Below, in pieces: positions 23,157 to 32,790 of a stretch of 64,000 nt of DNA. Below the pieces are notes generated by a model that did not search any database, was not told the DNA's origin, and saw only the letters and a list, made by a program, of their open reading frames with translations. Made by a program: the position numbers and the translations under genes. Positions within the stretch are counted from its first letter, which is position 1. Every line of letters begins with the position of its first letter. The stretch comes from Epiperipatus broadwayi (taxonomy: Eukaryota; Onychophora; Udeonychophora; Euonychophora; Peripatidae), in the NCBI GenBank assembly GCA_028023455.1, contig JAQFVV010006841.1, forward strand, positions 60,001 through 124,000, given 5' to 3'.

Positions 23157-23261
23157 ATTTTGAACTTAAACAATGAGCATTGCCAAGTGCTCAACAAGCT
23201 TTGTGATAAATGCTTAGCCAGAGAAAGCATTTAAAATATCTCTGTCAGGACCCCCCCTTAA

Positions 23262-23304
23262 ACCTCTGACCATGGTTTCATGCTTTGGCACTCCTCAGAG
23301 AGGC
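23262..23304 (-). ncRNA. Hammerhead ribozyme, subfamily B (intact)
   Basis: Minus strand: stem I GCCTCT/AGAGGT (6 bp, one G-U), CTGAGGA, stem II GTGC-CAAA-GCAT, GAAA, self-complementary stem III ACCATGGT, cleavage triplet GUC with C at plus-strand position 23268. Every invariant core residue is present, although stem I and II sequences differ completely from the array ribozymes. Confidence 0.87.
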
Positions 23305-23684
23305 ACTAGGTAGCTTCAGACAAAAGATCTAAAAATACCAACCCAAAAACAGAATTTATCTAAAAGTTATCTATTGAGTGGAAAATCTGAAATTTTCAGA
23401 CACCTACATGTCTTCAAACCCAGCTATCCAGCTCAAATAGCTATATGGGGCTGAGCGATCTTCAGCCAAACCATATATTAGTAGTCTTAGCAATATAATG
23501 TCACATAAGACTTAAAGCAGAGACTATAAATAATAATAAAAAAATAGTCACAGATCACATGACCCCATTCTCTTAAGCTTGTAAGATATAAACAATGAGC
23601 ATTTCCAAATGCTCACAAGCTTTATGATAAATGTTTAGCCAGAGAAAGCATTTAAAATATCTCTGTCAGGAACCCCTTCCCCCA

Positions 23685-23713
23685 ACCTCTGACCATGGTT
23701 TCGTGTGCTTTCG
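23685..23713 (-). ncRNA. Half hammerhead (3' half only)
   Basis: ACCTCTGACCATGGTTTC is retained (stem I 3' strand, cleavage site, stem III, GAAA), but the CUGANGA side is replaced by the inverted copy starting near 23,715. Predicted inactive. Confidence 0.7.
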
Positions 23714-23834
23714 CTGGCTAAGCATTTATCACAAAGCTTGTTGAGCATTTGGCAATGGTCTTTGTTTATATTTTACAAGCTTAAGAGAATGGAGTCATGT
23801 GATCTGTGACTCTATTTTTTTATATTTTGAACTT

Positions 23835-25213
23835 GTTTGTTAAAAGCTTTGATTTTTTTTTTACAACAATCTATTTGAAATTAATATTAAGAACTAATTT
23901 ATTTTTATAAAGATAGGTGTTTATTATTTTTACCTTAGATATTCCAAATTAGATGTGGTTTTAATTTTTTTACTTTTTATTTTTAATGTTCAAGTTTGTG
24001 TATATACACACATGTAGTTAAAATAATTAATCACCAGATTGCCTGCAACTCACTTTTTGTAAGGAAAATAAGCAATTTAATCATGGCCTTAGGCATGATT
24101 ACCATGAAAGAAATTAATAATTGTAAACATAACAGTTGTTAGTCATAATCAAAGCATTATGGAAATTCTATATATGAGAAAACTGATCGAGTTTTGGAGA
24201 ACTGAACTATTGTTATTATTTTATTTCATAAACAACGGAATCATTACCTGCAGTAATAATTTGAATCATGATTTAATTGGGGGAATTGACGAAAGAGGTG
24301 GGGATACATTTGAAAGCAGGTTTTATTTATCTAAAACGGAATAGTGTGTGTTTTTTTTTGTTTGAAAAAAAAAAAAGTAAACCAAAAATATAGTAGATGC
24401 CTGGAGAAAGTTTTTTTTTTTCAATTGTAATTTGTTAACAATTGAATAATTGGGCAAATATAGAGAATAGTGATTTAGAAATGATTTGAATATCTACACA
24501 GGAGGGAAATAAATAAAAAAACAAAAGAAGAAAAAACAAAAATGTTAGACAGTCATATACCAATATTTTTTATTAGATTAATATTAATAGATATTTATTT
24601 GTTATAGAGATAAGGTAAGTAGATTTTAAATATTTAATTACTATTAGGTATAAAAAAGTTTTTTTTAACAACTTTGACTTATTTAGTAATCTTTATAAAG
24701 TTGTCACATTCATTAGCTGCAGCAACTATGAATCATATTAGTCTCTTGTTCACTATTAAAACACACACATATTTATATATGTTAGGGACGCACCAATAAA
24801 AAAAAAGCTTGGGTAATCTGTGATTTTTATTTAAGAATTTTGAATCTTTAAACTATGTAGGTGTTATTCTCTTAATATGAATTCAATATGGCTCAATGGC
24901 TCGATTCTCTGTTGAAATGTATAGGAATCTATGAGGCTTCTAAGTGTGATCTTATTTATCTTTTTCAACCCACATTTTCATATTTGATACTGATAGTCTC
25001 TATAGTTAATTGAGATTCAAAACAAAGTTTTATAAAAGTTATAAAGAAGACAAAATAATAATAAAAATGGATGTTAGGAGATTATGAAAAAAATAACAGA
25101 CTTTCTGGAGGGTTCAGTAATCTAGAATATCATCACTAACTTTTAGAAAATTGTTTGATGAATTAGCTGTTGCTATAGAAATCCAAAAGAAATAGTTCTA
25201 TTATATGTGTTGT
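23835..25213. other. AT-rich DNA; one possible small exon
   Basis: At 24,253-24,344 a plus-strand frame reads LNHDLIGGIDERGGDTFESR... to a stop, just after an acceptor-like CCTGCAG. Its composition is less AT-driven than neighbouring frames. The evidence is too thin to call a gene. Confidence 0.25.
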
Positions 25214-25325
25214 AATTAGATGATGGACTATTTCCATCATCTTATTTAAATTGGGTAAACATTTTTAGAAAAATTCACTTTAATTAAACTTTTCAAAATA
25301 CATTCAACTATTAGTAATTATATAT
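25214..25325 (+). repeat. Dispersed ~100-bp repeat, copy 1
   Basis: GGACTATTTCCATCATCTTA ... TACATTCAACTATTAGTAAT. Related copies lie at 53,690-53,770 (+), 54,480-54,590 (-) and 57,497-57,600 (+). Class unknown; it may be the untranslated end of a retroelement. Confidence 0.6.
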
Positions 25326-25435
25326 ATAAAAATAAATAAATTTTAACAGTAAATACAATATTATAGTTTAAATTCTTTTGTAGCGCTTTCGATTACGTGA
25401 CGCTTTAACTGAATTTCAAATTTTCAAACTTAATG

Positions 25436-25708
25436 TTATGTGTATTTCCATAAGCTGTGTATGACTGTATTCACAACTTGCCTATTAATAACATCATTCT
25501 TATATTTGTCAATTAATATTGCCTCATCAATTTTCCTCTTTTTATGATTTCTTTCTTCCATTAATATTTTTATTTCATTACTATTAAATGTAAACTTATA
25601 ATTACAAGTTTTTTCATGGTCAAAGAATATTGAAGCTGTATTAAATTGACTATTTACATTATTTTTAATTTGGTTATATAATAATTGATGCTCCTTTCCA
25701 TAGAACAT
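25436..25708 (-). pseudogene. PLE GIY-YIG C-terminal fragment, minus-strand copy
   Basis: The minus frame reads GKEHQLLYNQIKNNVNSQFN, TASIFFDHEKTCNYKFTF, then IKILMEERNHKKRKIDEAIL, IDKYKNDVINRQ and a stop after HSLWKYT. This is the second half of a PLE endonuclease domain: Arg/His helix, Ser...H motif, E..KKR...E helix and the typical NRQ ending. The frame is intact, but the GIY half is missing because the inversion junction lies at its start. Confidence 0.8.
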
Positions 25709-25732
25709 CTCTATTCACCAATGTAAAATCGA

Positions 25733-26009
25733 GATGTTCTGTGGAAAAAAGATTGAAGGAGCATCAATTATTATATAATTGAATTAAAAATAATGCAATT
25801 TAATACAGCTTCAGTATTTTTTGACCATGAAAAAACTTATAATTATAGGTTTACACTTAATAGTAATGAAATAAAAATATTAATGGAAGAAAGAAATCAT
25901 AAAAAGAGGAAAAATTAAAGAGGCAATATTAATTAACAAATATAAGAACGATGTTATTAATAGGCAAGTTATGAATACAACCATACACAGCTTATGGAAA
26001 TATATGTAA
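25733..26009 (+). pseudogene. PLE GIY-YIG C-terminal fragment, plus-strand copy (broken)
   Basis: The same sequence as the opposite copy, but with stops and frameshifts. It starts SVEKRLKEHQLLYN and ends HSLWKYM at 26007-26009. It retains a little more of the Arg/His helix (EKRLKEHQ) than the minus-strand copy. It diverges from the minus copy at many sites, so the pair is old or was formed from two templates. Confidence 0.75.
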
Positions 26010-26042
26010 CATTGAGTTTGAAAATTTGAAATTCAGTTAAAG

Positions 26043-26082
26043 CTGATGAGGATTACCATGTAATCAAAAGCGCTACAAAAGA
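26043..26082 (+). ncRNA. Hammerhead-like motif in PLE 3' region (degenerate)
   Basis: CTGATGA (26043-26049), stem II GATTAC-CAT-GTAATC, AAAA in place of GAAA, self-complementary AGCGCT, then A as the predicted cleavage nucleotide. Stem I is poor next to the core (one G-C pair), with a 6-bp AAATTC/GAATTT helix further out. The opposite PLE copy has intact GAAA but a deleted CTGATGA region. PLE terminal repeats are known to carry hammerheads, which makes the reading plausible, not proven. Confidence 0.45.
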
Positions 26083-26115
26083 ATTTAAACTATAATATTG
26101 TATTTACCATTAAAA

Positions 26116-26117
<2 letters not shown>

Positions 26118-26151
<34 letters not shown>

Positions 26152-26179
26152 TTTTAATGGTAAATACAATATTATAGTT

Positions 26180-26216
<37 letters not shown>
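26118..26216. repeat. (TA)n microsatellites flanking a PLE end
   Basis: Two (TA)n tracts with an inverted copy of the PLE end sequence between them. Confidence 0.9.
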
Positions 26217-26219
<3 letters not shown>

Positions 26220-26245
26220 CAGGTACTGTATTATATATATATATG

Positions 26246-26610
26246 ACAATAGATGGCTACTATGTGGTAATGCTGAACAGATATCAGACCCATGTAGCTA
26301 TCTGGCATGCGTTGCTGAATTTGAAGACATTACGTGTCTAAAAGATTCACGCTTGCAAGCTGAATAGAAACTGTTTCTTAAATGCTCAGAGTTTGTGTTT
26401 TAGATCTAGTTTCTTAATCCTGTCCTTCACTGACGATAGCAAATAGCTTGAAATCATGATATGAAGGTGGAAATTAAGTTAGAGATAGTGAAATACTCGC
26501 TCTGACGTTTATGTAAACAAACGCTTGAAGGTGTTTTTGGTATAACGCCATCTATTGTCATAAATACAAGCGTAAGCAAGTTTTTAACTTGTGGTTTTTG
26601 TTTTTCATAT
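26246..26610 (+). mobile_element. Solitary diverged copy of the 407-bp retrozyme-like unit
   Basis: The order of segments matches the right-arm units: CAGACCCATGTAGCTATCTG, GAAGACATTACGTGTCTAAA, GCTTGCAAGCTGAATAGAAA, the ribozyme, then GCAAGTTTTTAACTTG. It differs at many positions and is truncated at (TA)n on both sides. This shows that the array unit also exists as a dispersed element and is not only a local satellite. Confidence 0.85.
26424..26467 (+). ncRNA. Hammerhead ribozyme with compensatory stem I change
   Basis: Stem I is CCTTCA/TGAAGG here, against CTTTCA/TGAAAG in the array: one base pair has changed on both strands (U-A to C-G). CTGACGA, stem II, GAAA and stem III ATCATGAT are unchanged. 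The cleavage triplet is AUA instead of AUC, still NUH. Predicted functional fold. Confidence 0.85.
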
Positions 26611-26639
26611 ATATATATAATGGTGGTACAATGTTCTTG

Positions 26640-26951
26640 CTTATGGGACATGTATGATCACTAGAGCATACCACCAGAACCGAAGCCTGGATCCAAGGGA
26701 ATACAAAAATGGAAAAATTTGAGTGATTTAGTCTGCAAGTTGTGTAAGGAAGCATAAAAAATATTATGCATTTGTTAATTAAATGTAAAGGCCTGAAAGT
26801 AGAAAGGGTACAAATAATGAAGTTGTGGAAGAATAAGTATAAACAAAGTGATTATACAGAAACTGGGCTATTGGTTTTTATGCTGGGTTTGGAAAGAGAT
26901 AAGGGGGCTTTAGATTTAAAGGCCATGGAATTGACAAAGATTATGTTGTAA
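26640..26951 (+). pseudogene. Non-LTR retrotransposon 3' zinc-knuckle fragment
   Basis: After one frameshift near 26,758, the sequence reads SDLVCKLCKEA then KNIMHLLIKCKGLKVERVQI, a CX2CX8HX4C knuckle of the kind found at the C-terminus of many LINE reverse-transcriptase proteins. It continues MKLWKNKYKQSDYTETGL and LGLERDKGALDLKAMELTK to a stop at 26951. The RT domain itself is not present. The copy begins right after the dispersed hammerhead element. Confidence 0.55.
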
Positions 26952-26959
26952 AAATGAGA

Positions 26960-28763
26960 TGGACAGGATATGGGAAAACATAGGGTGGGAATTGGAAAGG
27001 TAAGGCAAAGTGGCTAATAGGTTTCTCTGGGAATAGTTGCTGAGAGATTCCTGATTTCATATAAGGAGAAGTCATAGTGCATCACATCAAACAAACTAAA
27101 CTAGACTAACTTCTCTCCCCACTATAGGTTGCTTGTCACAATTTATTTATTAGCCACCATACATGCTACCATAAATAATTAGTTTATGTATGCACACACA
27201 TACCAAATTTATGATTATTTATTATCCCCACTAAAATATTGAAAATGCAGTAGATGGATAACACTATGTAATTAATAATCTTAATAGTTAAAACAAAAAA
27301 ATACAAATCACAATGTAGAAATTAATTTCAAATAAGGTTTGTTAATTGCACACTATATAAGATGAAGTAAAGTGATTCAATCTTATTTTTCACACCCTTA
27401 AACTATTAACCTCTGTTCATCCTCTTAAGGTCAATTACCAGCAATCAATTTCAAAAGCAAAAACAAATCTCTAAATAAACAGTATATATAAAAAGTGAAA
27501 AATAACATTCCCAAGAGGTATATGTGAAATGTACAATTAATCTTAGATTAGTATTATTTGAGGAAATGGGAAAGACCGATAAAAATAACAACCCAGGAAA
27601 AAACAAACAAGAAAATTTATTAACCTAGACATAGAGATTAATATCATTCAAATTTTATAACTATACTATTCCTATTTTGACCAGCAGGTAGTCTGGGCAC
27701 ACATTACAAGATGGTATTATGCAATAATTTCAAATCACCCTTGAACTTCAGTTTATTTAGAATAAGTTCTATCCATAAAAGATCCTTAACCTAAATGTAT
27801 ATAAAATAACTAATACCTTATTTGGCCCTATGTGCACAATTAATAAAATAATAAAAGAAGCTAGATCAAAAAATTACATAATAAATGCATGTTGAAATAA
27901 TTCTGTACATGATATGCTCCTTTTTGTCCCTTTTTTTAACAGTTCTATTTTCACTGAATTATTATCATAATGAATCTAATTACACATATATGACATAATT
28001 CATATTACCCAGTCTGTAAATGATGCACTGTCAATCTGGCAAAGTCCAGAGAATTTAATAAGAGTTTGATGTCATGAGCTCATGTATAGAATTGGCAGGA
28101 CTATAGTTAATTGAACTGGAACAAGAATTCTACTTTTAACTACAAGTTGTTATTTATTGTGATATGCAAATTTTCATATATTTTAATGGAAAGTTTTATT
28201 TAATTCATGACTAACTCATTTTCTGGCACAAGTCTTTTGGGCATAGTATACAGTTTCATGATCATTCAATTGTAGAGTCAGCCATGGGAAAGAATTCCCA
28301 GGAGGAATCATGATTGTACTAGTCAGACCTCATAACACAACTTTTTTTATAATGAAAAACTGTGTCTCTCTTGAAAGCAAAACTCCCTTTTATACAATTT
28401 TTAGTTTATAGTTACATCCCTTCCACTAGCATTTTCTTATTAGAACTTTAACACTTTTATTTCTAAATTTAGTTTCATTAATAATGGACATGAAGCAAGC
28501 AAATGACTGTGGATATAATTTTTTTTATCTGGTATATAAAATTATTGATAATTGCTTTTATATGTAATTAGAGATTCATTCAATTTCCAAAATTTAAATT
28601 AAACTCTTTTCTTTAACTTCTTTCTATAATGGAGCATATCACCATTCCATTAACATATCAAAGTATAATTAAAATTTTTTCAAGTAGATTTTGATTGCCC
28701 TATAATAGGCATTATCAATCTATTTATTAATTATATGTTTATTATTAAATATATGTTATACAC
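26960..28763. other. AT-rich DNA without recognisable gene
   Basis: No open frame, RNA gene or repeat boundary that I can support. Confidence 0.5.
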
Positions 28764-29106
28764 TAAATTATAACTGAAATGATAAAAAATCAAAATACTA
28801 GGACAAGCCCAGCACTTCATCTAATGTATAACTATTGGGAAGAAAATCTGAAACCTTCAGACATCCATGTGTCTAAAAATCCATCTATCTAACTCAAATA
28901 GCCATATGGAACTGAACTAAATTCAGATACACCTCATACTAATAGCTTTAGCTATATAAAATTGCCAAAGCCTTAATAGCAATAAATAAGATGATAAAAA
29001 ATCAAGTCAGATGTCATATGACCTAATTTTAATAAAGCTCATATTTACAAATGTTATATATAGAGCTCGCAAAACAAGCTCTTAACAAGCTTTGAGAATA
29101 TCCTCA

Positions 29107-29146
29107 ACCACAGACTGGTTTCTGCATCTAGCATCATCAGTGAGGT
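29107..29146 (-). ncRNA. Hammerhead ribozyme, subfamily C, minus copy
   Basis: Minus strand: stem I ACCTCA/TGTGGT (one mismatch), CTGATGA, stem II TGC-TAGAT-GCA, GAAA, stem III ACCAGT, cleavage triplet GUC. All core residues are intact. Confidence 0.83.
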
Positions 29147-29359
29147 GCCAGGATATTCATTAGATTAAAAATACTAGGATAAGCCCAATGCTTTATCTAA
29201 TGTATAACTATAGAGAAGAAAATCTGAAACTATTTGAGTTAGATAGTTGGATTTTTAGACATGGATTTCTGAAAGTTTCAGATTTTCTTCTCAATAGTTA
29301 TACATTAGATAAAGTGCTAGGCTTATCCTAGTATTTTTAATCTAATGAATATCCCTGGC

Positions 29360-29400
29360 ACCTCACTGATGATGCTAGATGTAGAACCCATTCTGGGGGT
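29360..29400 (+). ncRNA. Hammerhead ribozyme, subfamily C, plus copy 1 (GAAA damaged)
   Basis: CTGATGA and stem I are retained, but the second box reads GAAC and stem III is disrupted (ACCCATTC). Predicted weak or inactive. Confidence 0.7.
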
Positions 29401-29722
29401 GACCTTGTTTAGAGCTTGTTTTGCAAGCTCTATATATAACATTTCTAAATACGAGCTTTATTAAAATTAGGTCATGTTACATCTGACTTGATTTTTTATC
29501 ATTTTATTTCTTGCTATTAAGGATTTGCAATTTTATATTTCTAAAGCTATCAATATATGGTGTATCTGAACTTAGTTCAGTCCCATATGGCCATTTGAGT
29601 TACATAGCTGGATTTTTTAGACATATGGATGTCTGAAAGTTTCAGATTTTCTTTTCAATAGTTATACATTAGATAAAGTGCTGGGCTTGTCCTAGTATTT
29701 TTAATCTAATAAATATTCTGGC

Positions 29723-29762
29723 ACCTCACTGATGACGCTAGATGCAGAAACTGGTCTGGGGT
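29723..29762 (+). ncRNA. Hammerhead ribozyme, subfamily C, plus copy 2 (intact core)
   Basis: Stem I ACCTCA/TGGGGT (6 bp, one U-G), CTGATGA, stem II GC-TAGAT-GC with a C-A mismatch at its base, GAAA, self-complementary ACTGGT-type stem III, cleavage after GUC at C29756. Confidence 0.83.
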
Positions 29763-30374
29763 TGAGAATATTTTCAAAGCTTATTAAGAGCTTGTTTTGC
29801 GAGCTCTATATATAATAAATTATAACTGGAATATAAACAAAAGTATAATATTTTCTTGTGAGCTGAAATTTTTTTACCTTAATATATATAAGCAAAATAT
29901 CAAACAGCCTTTTAATTATTTTCTACATGAAGGCCTCTTCAATAGCCCCAACCTTAAAAGCTGAAGTTAATGGCATTACTTCACCAGGTTTTTTAACTAT
30001 CTCATAAAGATTTGACCCATTTTTAATTTTTATTTTACTTATTTGCTAATCAATAATAGCTGAGTTTGCTTTGATGCAGATATATAAAAAAAATCTTGGA
30101 AAAAATTTCAAATTTTATTTGACTTAAGATTTAAATTCAAATAATAGTTATGATAGGAAAATACACTATGAATGTCTCTTTAAATCTTTTTTTTTTTTTT
30201 AGCTTTTAATGTTAATATTTTTTTTTCAATTTATGTCTATTAGATATATTTTCAGGAATATATATATATATAAATTATTATTTTTACATCAATAACTTAT
30301 GATTTATGCAGAAAAAAAATCACCCGCCCTTTGTGATATCAATTAAACAGTCTTTTAGTGTTTTTATGTGTTGT

Positions 30375-30605
30375 CAAATAAATATTATAAAAAAATAATT
30401 TTTTACAGCATTATTGATAAAAATATATATATATATAAAATAAAAATAATGAAGGTAATCCTAAAATTGCATGATTATCTTAGTCTTCCAAATAAATATT
30501 ATAAAAAAATAATTTTTTACAGCATTATTGATAAAAAGTATATATATATATATAAAATAAAAATAATGAAGGTAATCCTAAAATTGCATGATTACCTTAG
30601 TCTTC
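30375..30605. repeat. Tandem duplication, 114-bp period
   Basis: CAAATAAATATTATAAAAAA at 30375 recurs at 30489. Both copies share TTACAGCATTATTGATAAA, a (TA)n tract and TAATCCTAAAATTGCATGAT. The 102-codon frame across it is just this duplication read through, not a gene. Confidence 0.9.
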
Positions 30606-31154
30606 CAATAATTAAGTTATTGTTTTTCTTTCAAAATTTTCTTTGGGTCATCACTATTATGGAAGTTTTTAATTGATTGGAACTTCCATTTATTGACCAA
30701 TACTAAATATGGTAAAAGTCTGAGTGTTACTGGTGATAAAAAAATGATTAATAGTAATAAATATAATGGTAGAAATAAATTTTATGTATTTTTAACAATA
30801 TTCATTTAATACCATTCTAAATATTTTATTAACAAAACAGTAAATTTTTCAGTTATAAGTTACAATTGAGACAAAAAAATTGTTAAAATTTATTTTTGTC
30901 AAAGAAAACAATGCAAACCCCCCCCCCTTGTTTATTTAAAACAAAACAAATAAGAATTGGGAGAATTTCATTTGTAAATTAAAATAAATCTAAGGTAGAA
31001 ATTTTAAACAAATGAAATTAATATAATTTCAAAATATTGAATATGTGGATATTTCAAAAATATTAGAAAATAAGGTAATATAAACATAGGGGGAAACTAT
31101 AAAATGGCAAGCTATGAAATGGTTTCAAACATATAAAACTTCATTGGAATATTG

Positions 31155-31345
31155 AAATAATAGCAAATTTTCCATATTGTAGTGCCATCTAGTGCAAGCC
31201 TTAGTAATCAGTGGATGCAAAAAAGTTTATGCATAAACCCCTATCTAGTGCCTACTCATTCAATATTCAGTCAGATTGGTTTCTAGCCACTGGGTGGCTG
31301 CTGTATGGAAAGTTTGCTACTGTTTTGACAGCTTGTATAAATATA
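31155..31345 (-). mobile_element. Single-arm relic related to the 48.1-kb hammerhead element
   Basis: AGTGCCATCTAGTGCAAGCC, TTTATGCATAAACCCC, TAGTGCCTACTCATTCAATA and TTGGTTTCTAGCCACTGG are shared with the element at 48,133-48,469. On the minus strand, stem II (GCCAC/GTGGC) and GAAAC remain, but the CUGANGA box is gone. Ends are weakly inverted (AGCAAATTTTCCATA / TATGGAAAGTTTGCT). Confidence 0.6.
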
Positions 31346-31670
31346 GAAATTGGTAATCATTTGATTATTGTGATATTGAGATGAAAGTTATTTCAGCAAT
31401 GAAAAAAGAACAAAGTATAGTTACTAAAGTATACATGACATCATAAAAATATATGTATATATATAAATTATGCGAATGTGTCTAAATTAATAAATTACAA
31501 TGAAACAAACAAAGACAATAATTGAAGTGTCACAAATTTTAAATGAAGTGGTAACACAAGCAATTAAACTAAAAAAAGTTATTAATCACTATAAATATTT
31601 TTAAAAAATGAGTAGGAGTAGAAAAAATATTGGCATAGTTTTTGCACAAACTATCAAAATGATATGAATA

Positions 31671-32790
31671 CACCTGGGCTCGTTTTACACGATAGATAAG
31701 TTCCTCAGAAAACACGCGCAAACAAAATCGCACAAAAATAGGCATAACTTACATTGAAAAAGGGGGGATGCAGTCTGTGATTTTTCAAAATTCATGTAAA
31801 AGCAAAGCACCAATGTAAAATTACTTTAAAATTTGCACAAAAAAAAAAAAAAAATAAGGAAATAAAATATGACTAATAAAAAATTTCAAATTTGAAAAAC
31901 ATTGATACAAGACAAACTTTTTTTTAACTATAATATTTAATTTTATTCAAAATAATATATTTTTATGTATAATTTATAGTTCAGTAATTTACATTTTTTT
32001 ATACACATTTTAATTATTATCGCTATTTGCCAATAAAAGGTTCGTTTGCAAACTGGTAAAAAATAAAATTTTTCACAAGAGGAAATACAACTAGTGCCAA
32101 CTTCATACTCATGTTCTGTCAATGGTTTTCTGGTGACAACGTAATTAGTAATTAATCTTTGAGACGATGATTTTATTAATTGTTTATGAAACTAACAACT
32201 AAAAATTAAATTCTTATTTTTGTCTTTAATTTTTTAATTTTCAATTCCATTTAAAAATCAAATTTCACATCACATTAATTTCAAGTCACCGTAAGTAATT
32301 TTTAAATTGTTAATTACAATTAAAATCAGATTTTAATTTTTAATTGTCAAATTTAATTGTGCCCACTGCTATTACTCACCTTTTAAAAATAAACTTGTGG
32401 ACACTAAATGATTAATAATTGATTATGTTCTTTTTTAAAAAGCAAAAACAGAATGTGATTTAAAATGCAAAATTAACACGCACAATGTTTGAACAAATTT
32501 ACATTATAATCTTGTAAAATTTAATGTGTGTATACATAAAATGTGGAAATCATGATTTTAATTTCATTATTGCATAAAATCTTACTATTATAAAGCACTG
32601 AAAATATTGAAATTACTAAGATGAAAGTCGAATTCCAATAATGTGCTATTACTTTCAATATAATGCAAGTGCACAAAATTTATTATTTAAAGTAATAGCG
32701 CATTATTGGAGTTCGACTCCCAGTGAACCATATGAATCGCGTAACTTCAAAATCATGTTAAATAAGTCCACATAAAAAGAGACCCAGGTG
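31671..32790. mobile_element. Putative non-autonomous DNA transposon with terminal inverted repeats
   Basis: The left end CACCTGGGCTCGTTTTA and the right end (complement CACCTGGGTCTCTTTTTATG) are inverted. Adjacent ATGATAT...ATATCAT is also symmetrical, so the exact target duplication is unclear. The interior is AT-rich, has no long frame and contains a foldback at 32,626-32,718. It is a candidate MITE-like element of ~1.1 kb; the superfamily is not assignable. Confidence 0.45.
32626..32718. repeat. Foldback hairpin (30-bp arms)
   Basis: AGTCGAATTCCAATAATG... at 32626-32655 pairs with ...CATTATTGGAGTTCGACT at 32689-32718, with two or three mismatches around a ~33-nt loop. Confidence 0.7.

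Larger units (their letters stand above)
23157..23834 (-). mobile_element. Hammerhead-bearing element, subfamily B, with 11-bp duplication
   Basis: Exact direct repeats ATTTTGAACTT at 23157-23167 and 23824-23834 bound a 656-bp element. It holds a ~423-bp unit (ACCTCTGACCATGG at 23262 and again at 23685) followed by an inverted partial copy starting near 23,715. The unit carries an intact hammerhead and the 95-bp core (23,398-23,495: ACATGTCTTCAAACCCAGC) also seen in the 407-bp array. Spacing from ribozyme to core is about the same in both (~90 bp). So this is a diverged relative inserted as slightly more than one unit plus an inverted end. It is non-coding. Confidence 0.82.
25338..26181. mobile_element. 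Head-to-head pair of Penelope-like 3' ends
   Basis: The non-coding end (TAAATACAATATTATAGTTT) occurs at about 25,350 and, inverted, near 26,087-26,125; a third copy follows the (TA)n at 26,149-26,181. Between them, two GIY-YIG fragments face each other with the junction near 25,725. The shared 3' region includes GAAAGCGCTACAAAAG (left copy) and CTGATGAGGATTACCATG (right copy), which together resemble a hammerhead. Paired inverted PLE ends parallel the layout of the HHR elements in this window. Confidence 0.75.
28764..29828. mobile_element. Hammerhead-bearing element, subfamily C, inverted multimer with 13-bp duplication
   Basis: Exact direct repeats TAAATTATAACTG at 28764-28776 and 29816-29828 bound a 1,039-bp insertion. 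The left part carries a minus-strand ribozyme; orientation flips near 29,236; the right part carries two plus-strand ribozymes 363 bp apart. The unit length is therefore about 363 bp. Core sequence near 28,857-28,957 (CAGACATCCATGTGTCTAAA, CTCAAATAGCCATATGGAAC) aligns with the core of subfamily B and the 407-bp array. Non-coding. Confidence 0.82.

Noticed and set aside
30368-30676. 102-codon plus-strand frame
   Set aside because: It is an AT-rich 114-bp tandem duplication read through, with Ile/Tyr/Lys-rich low-complexity translation.
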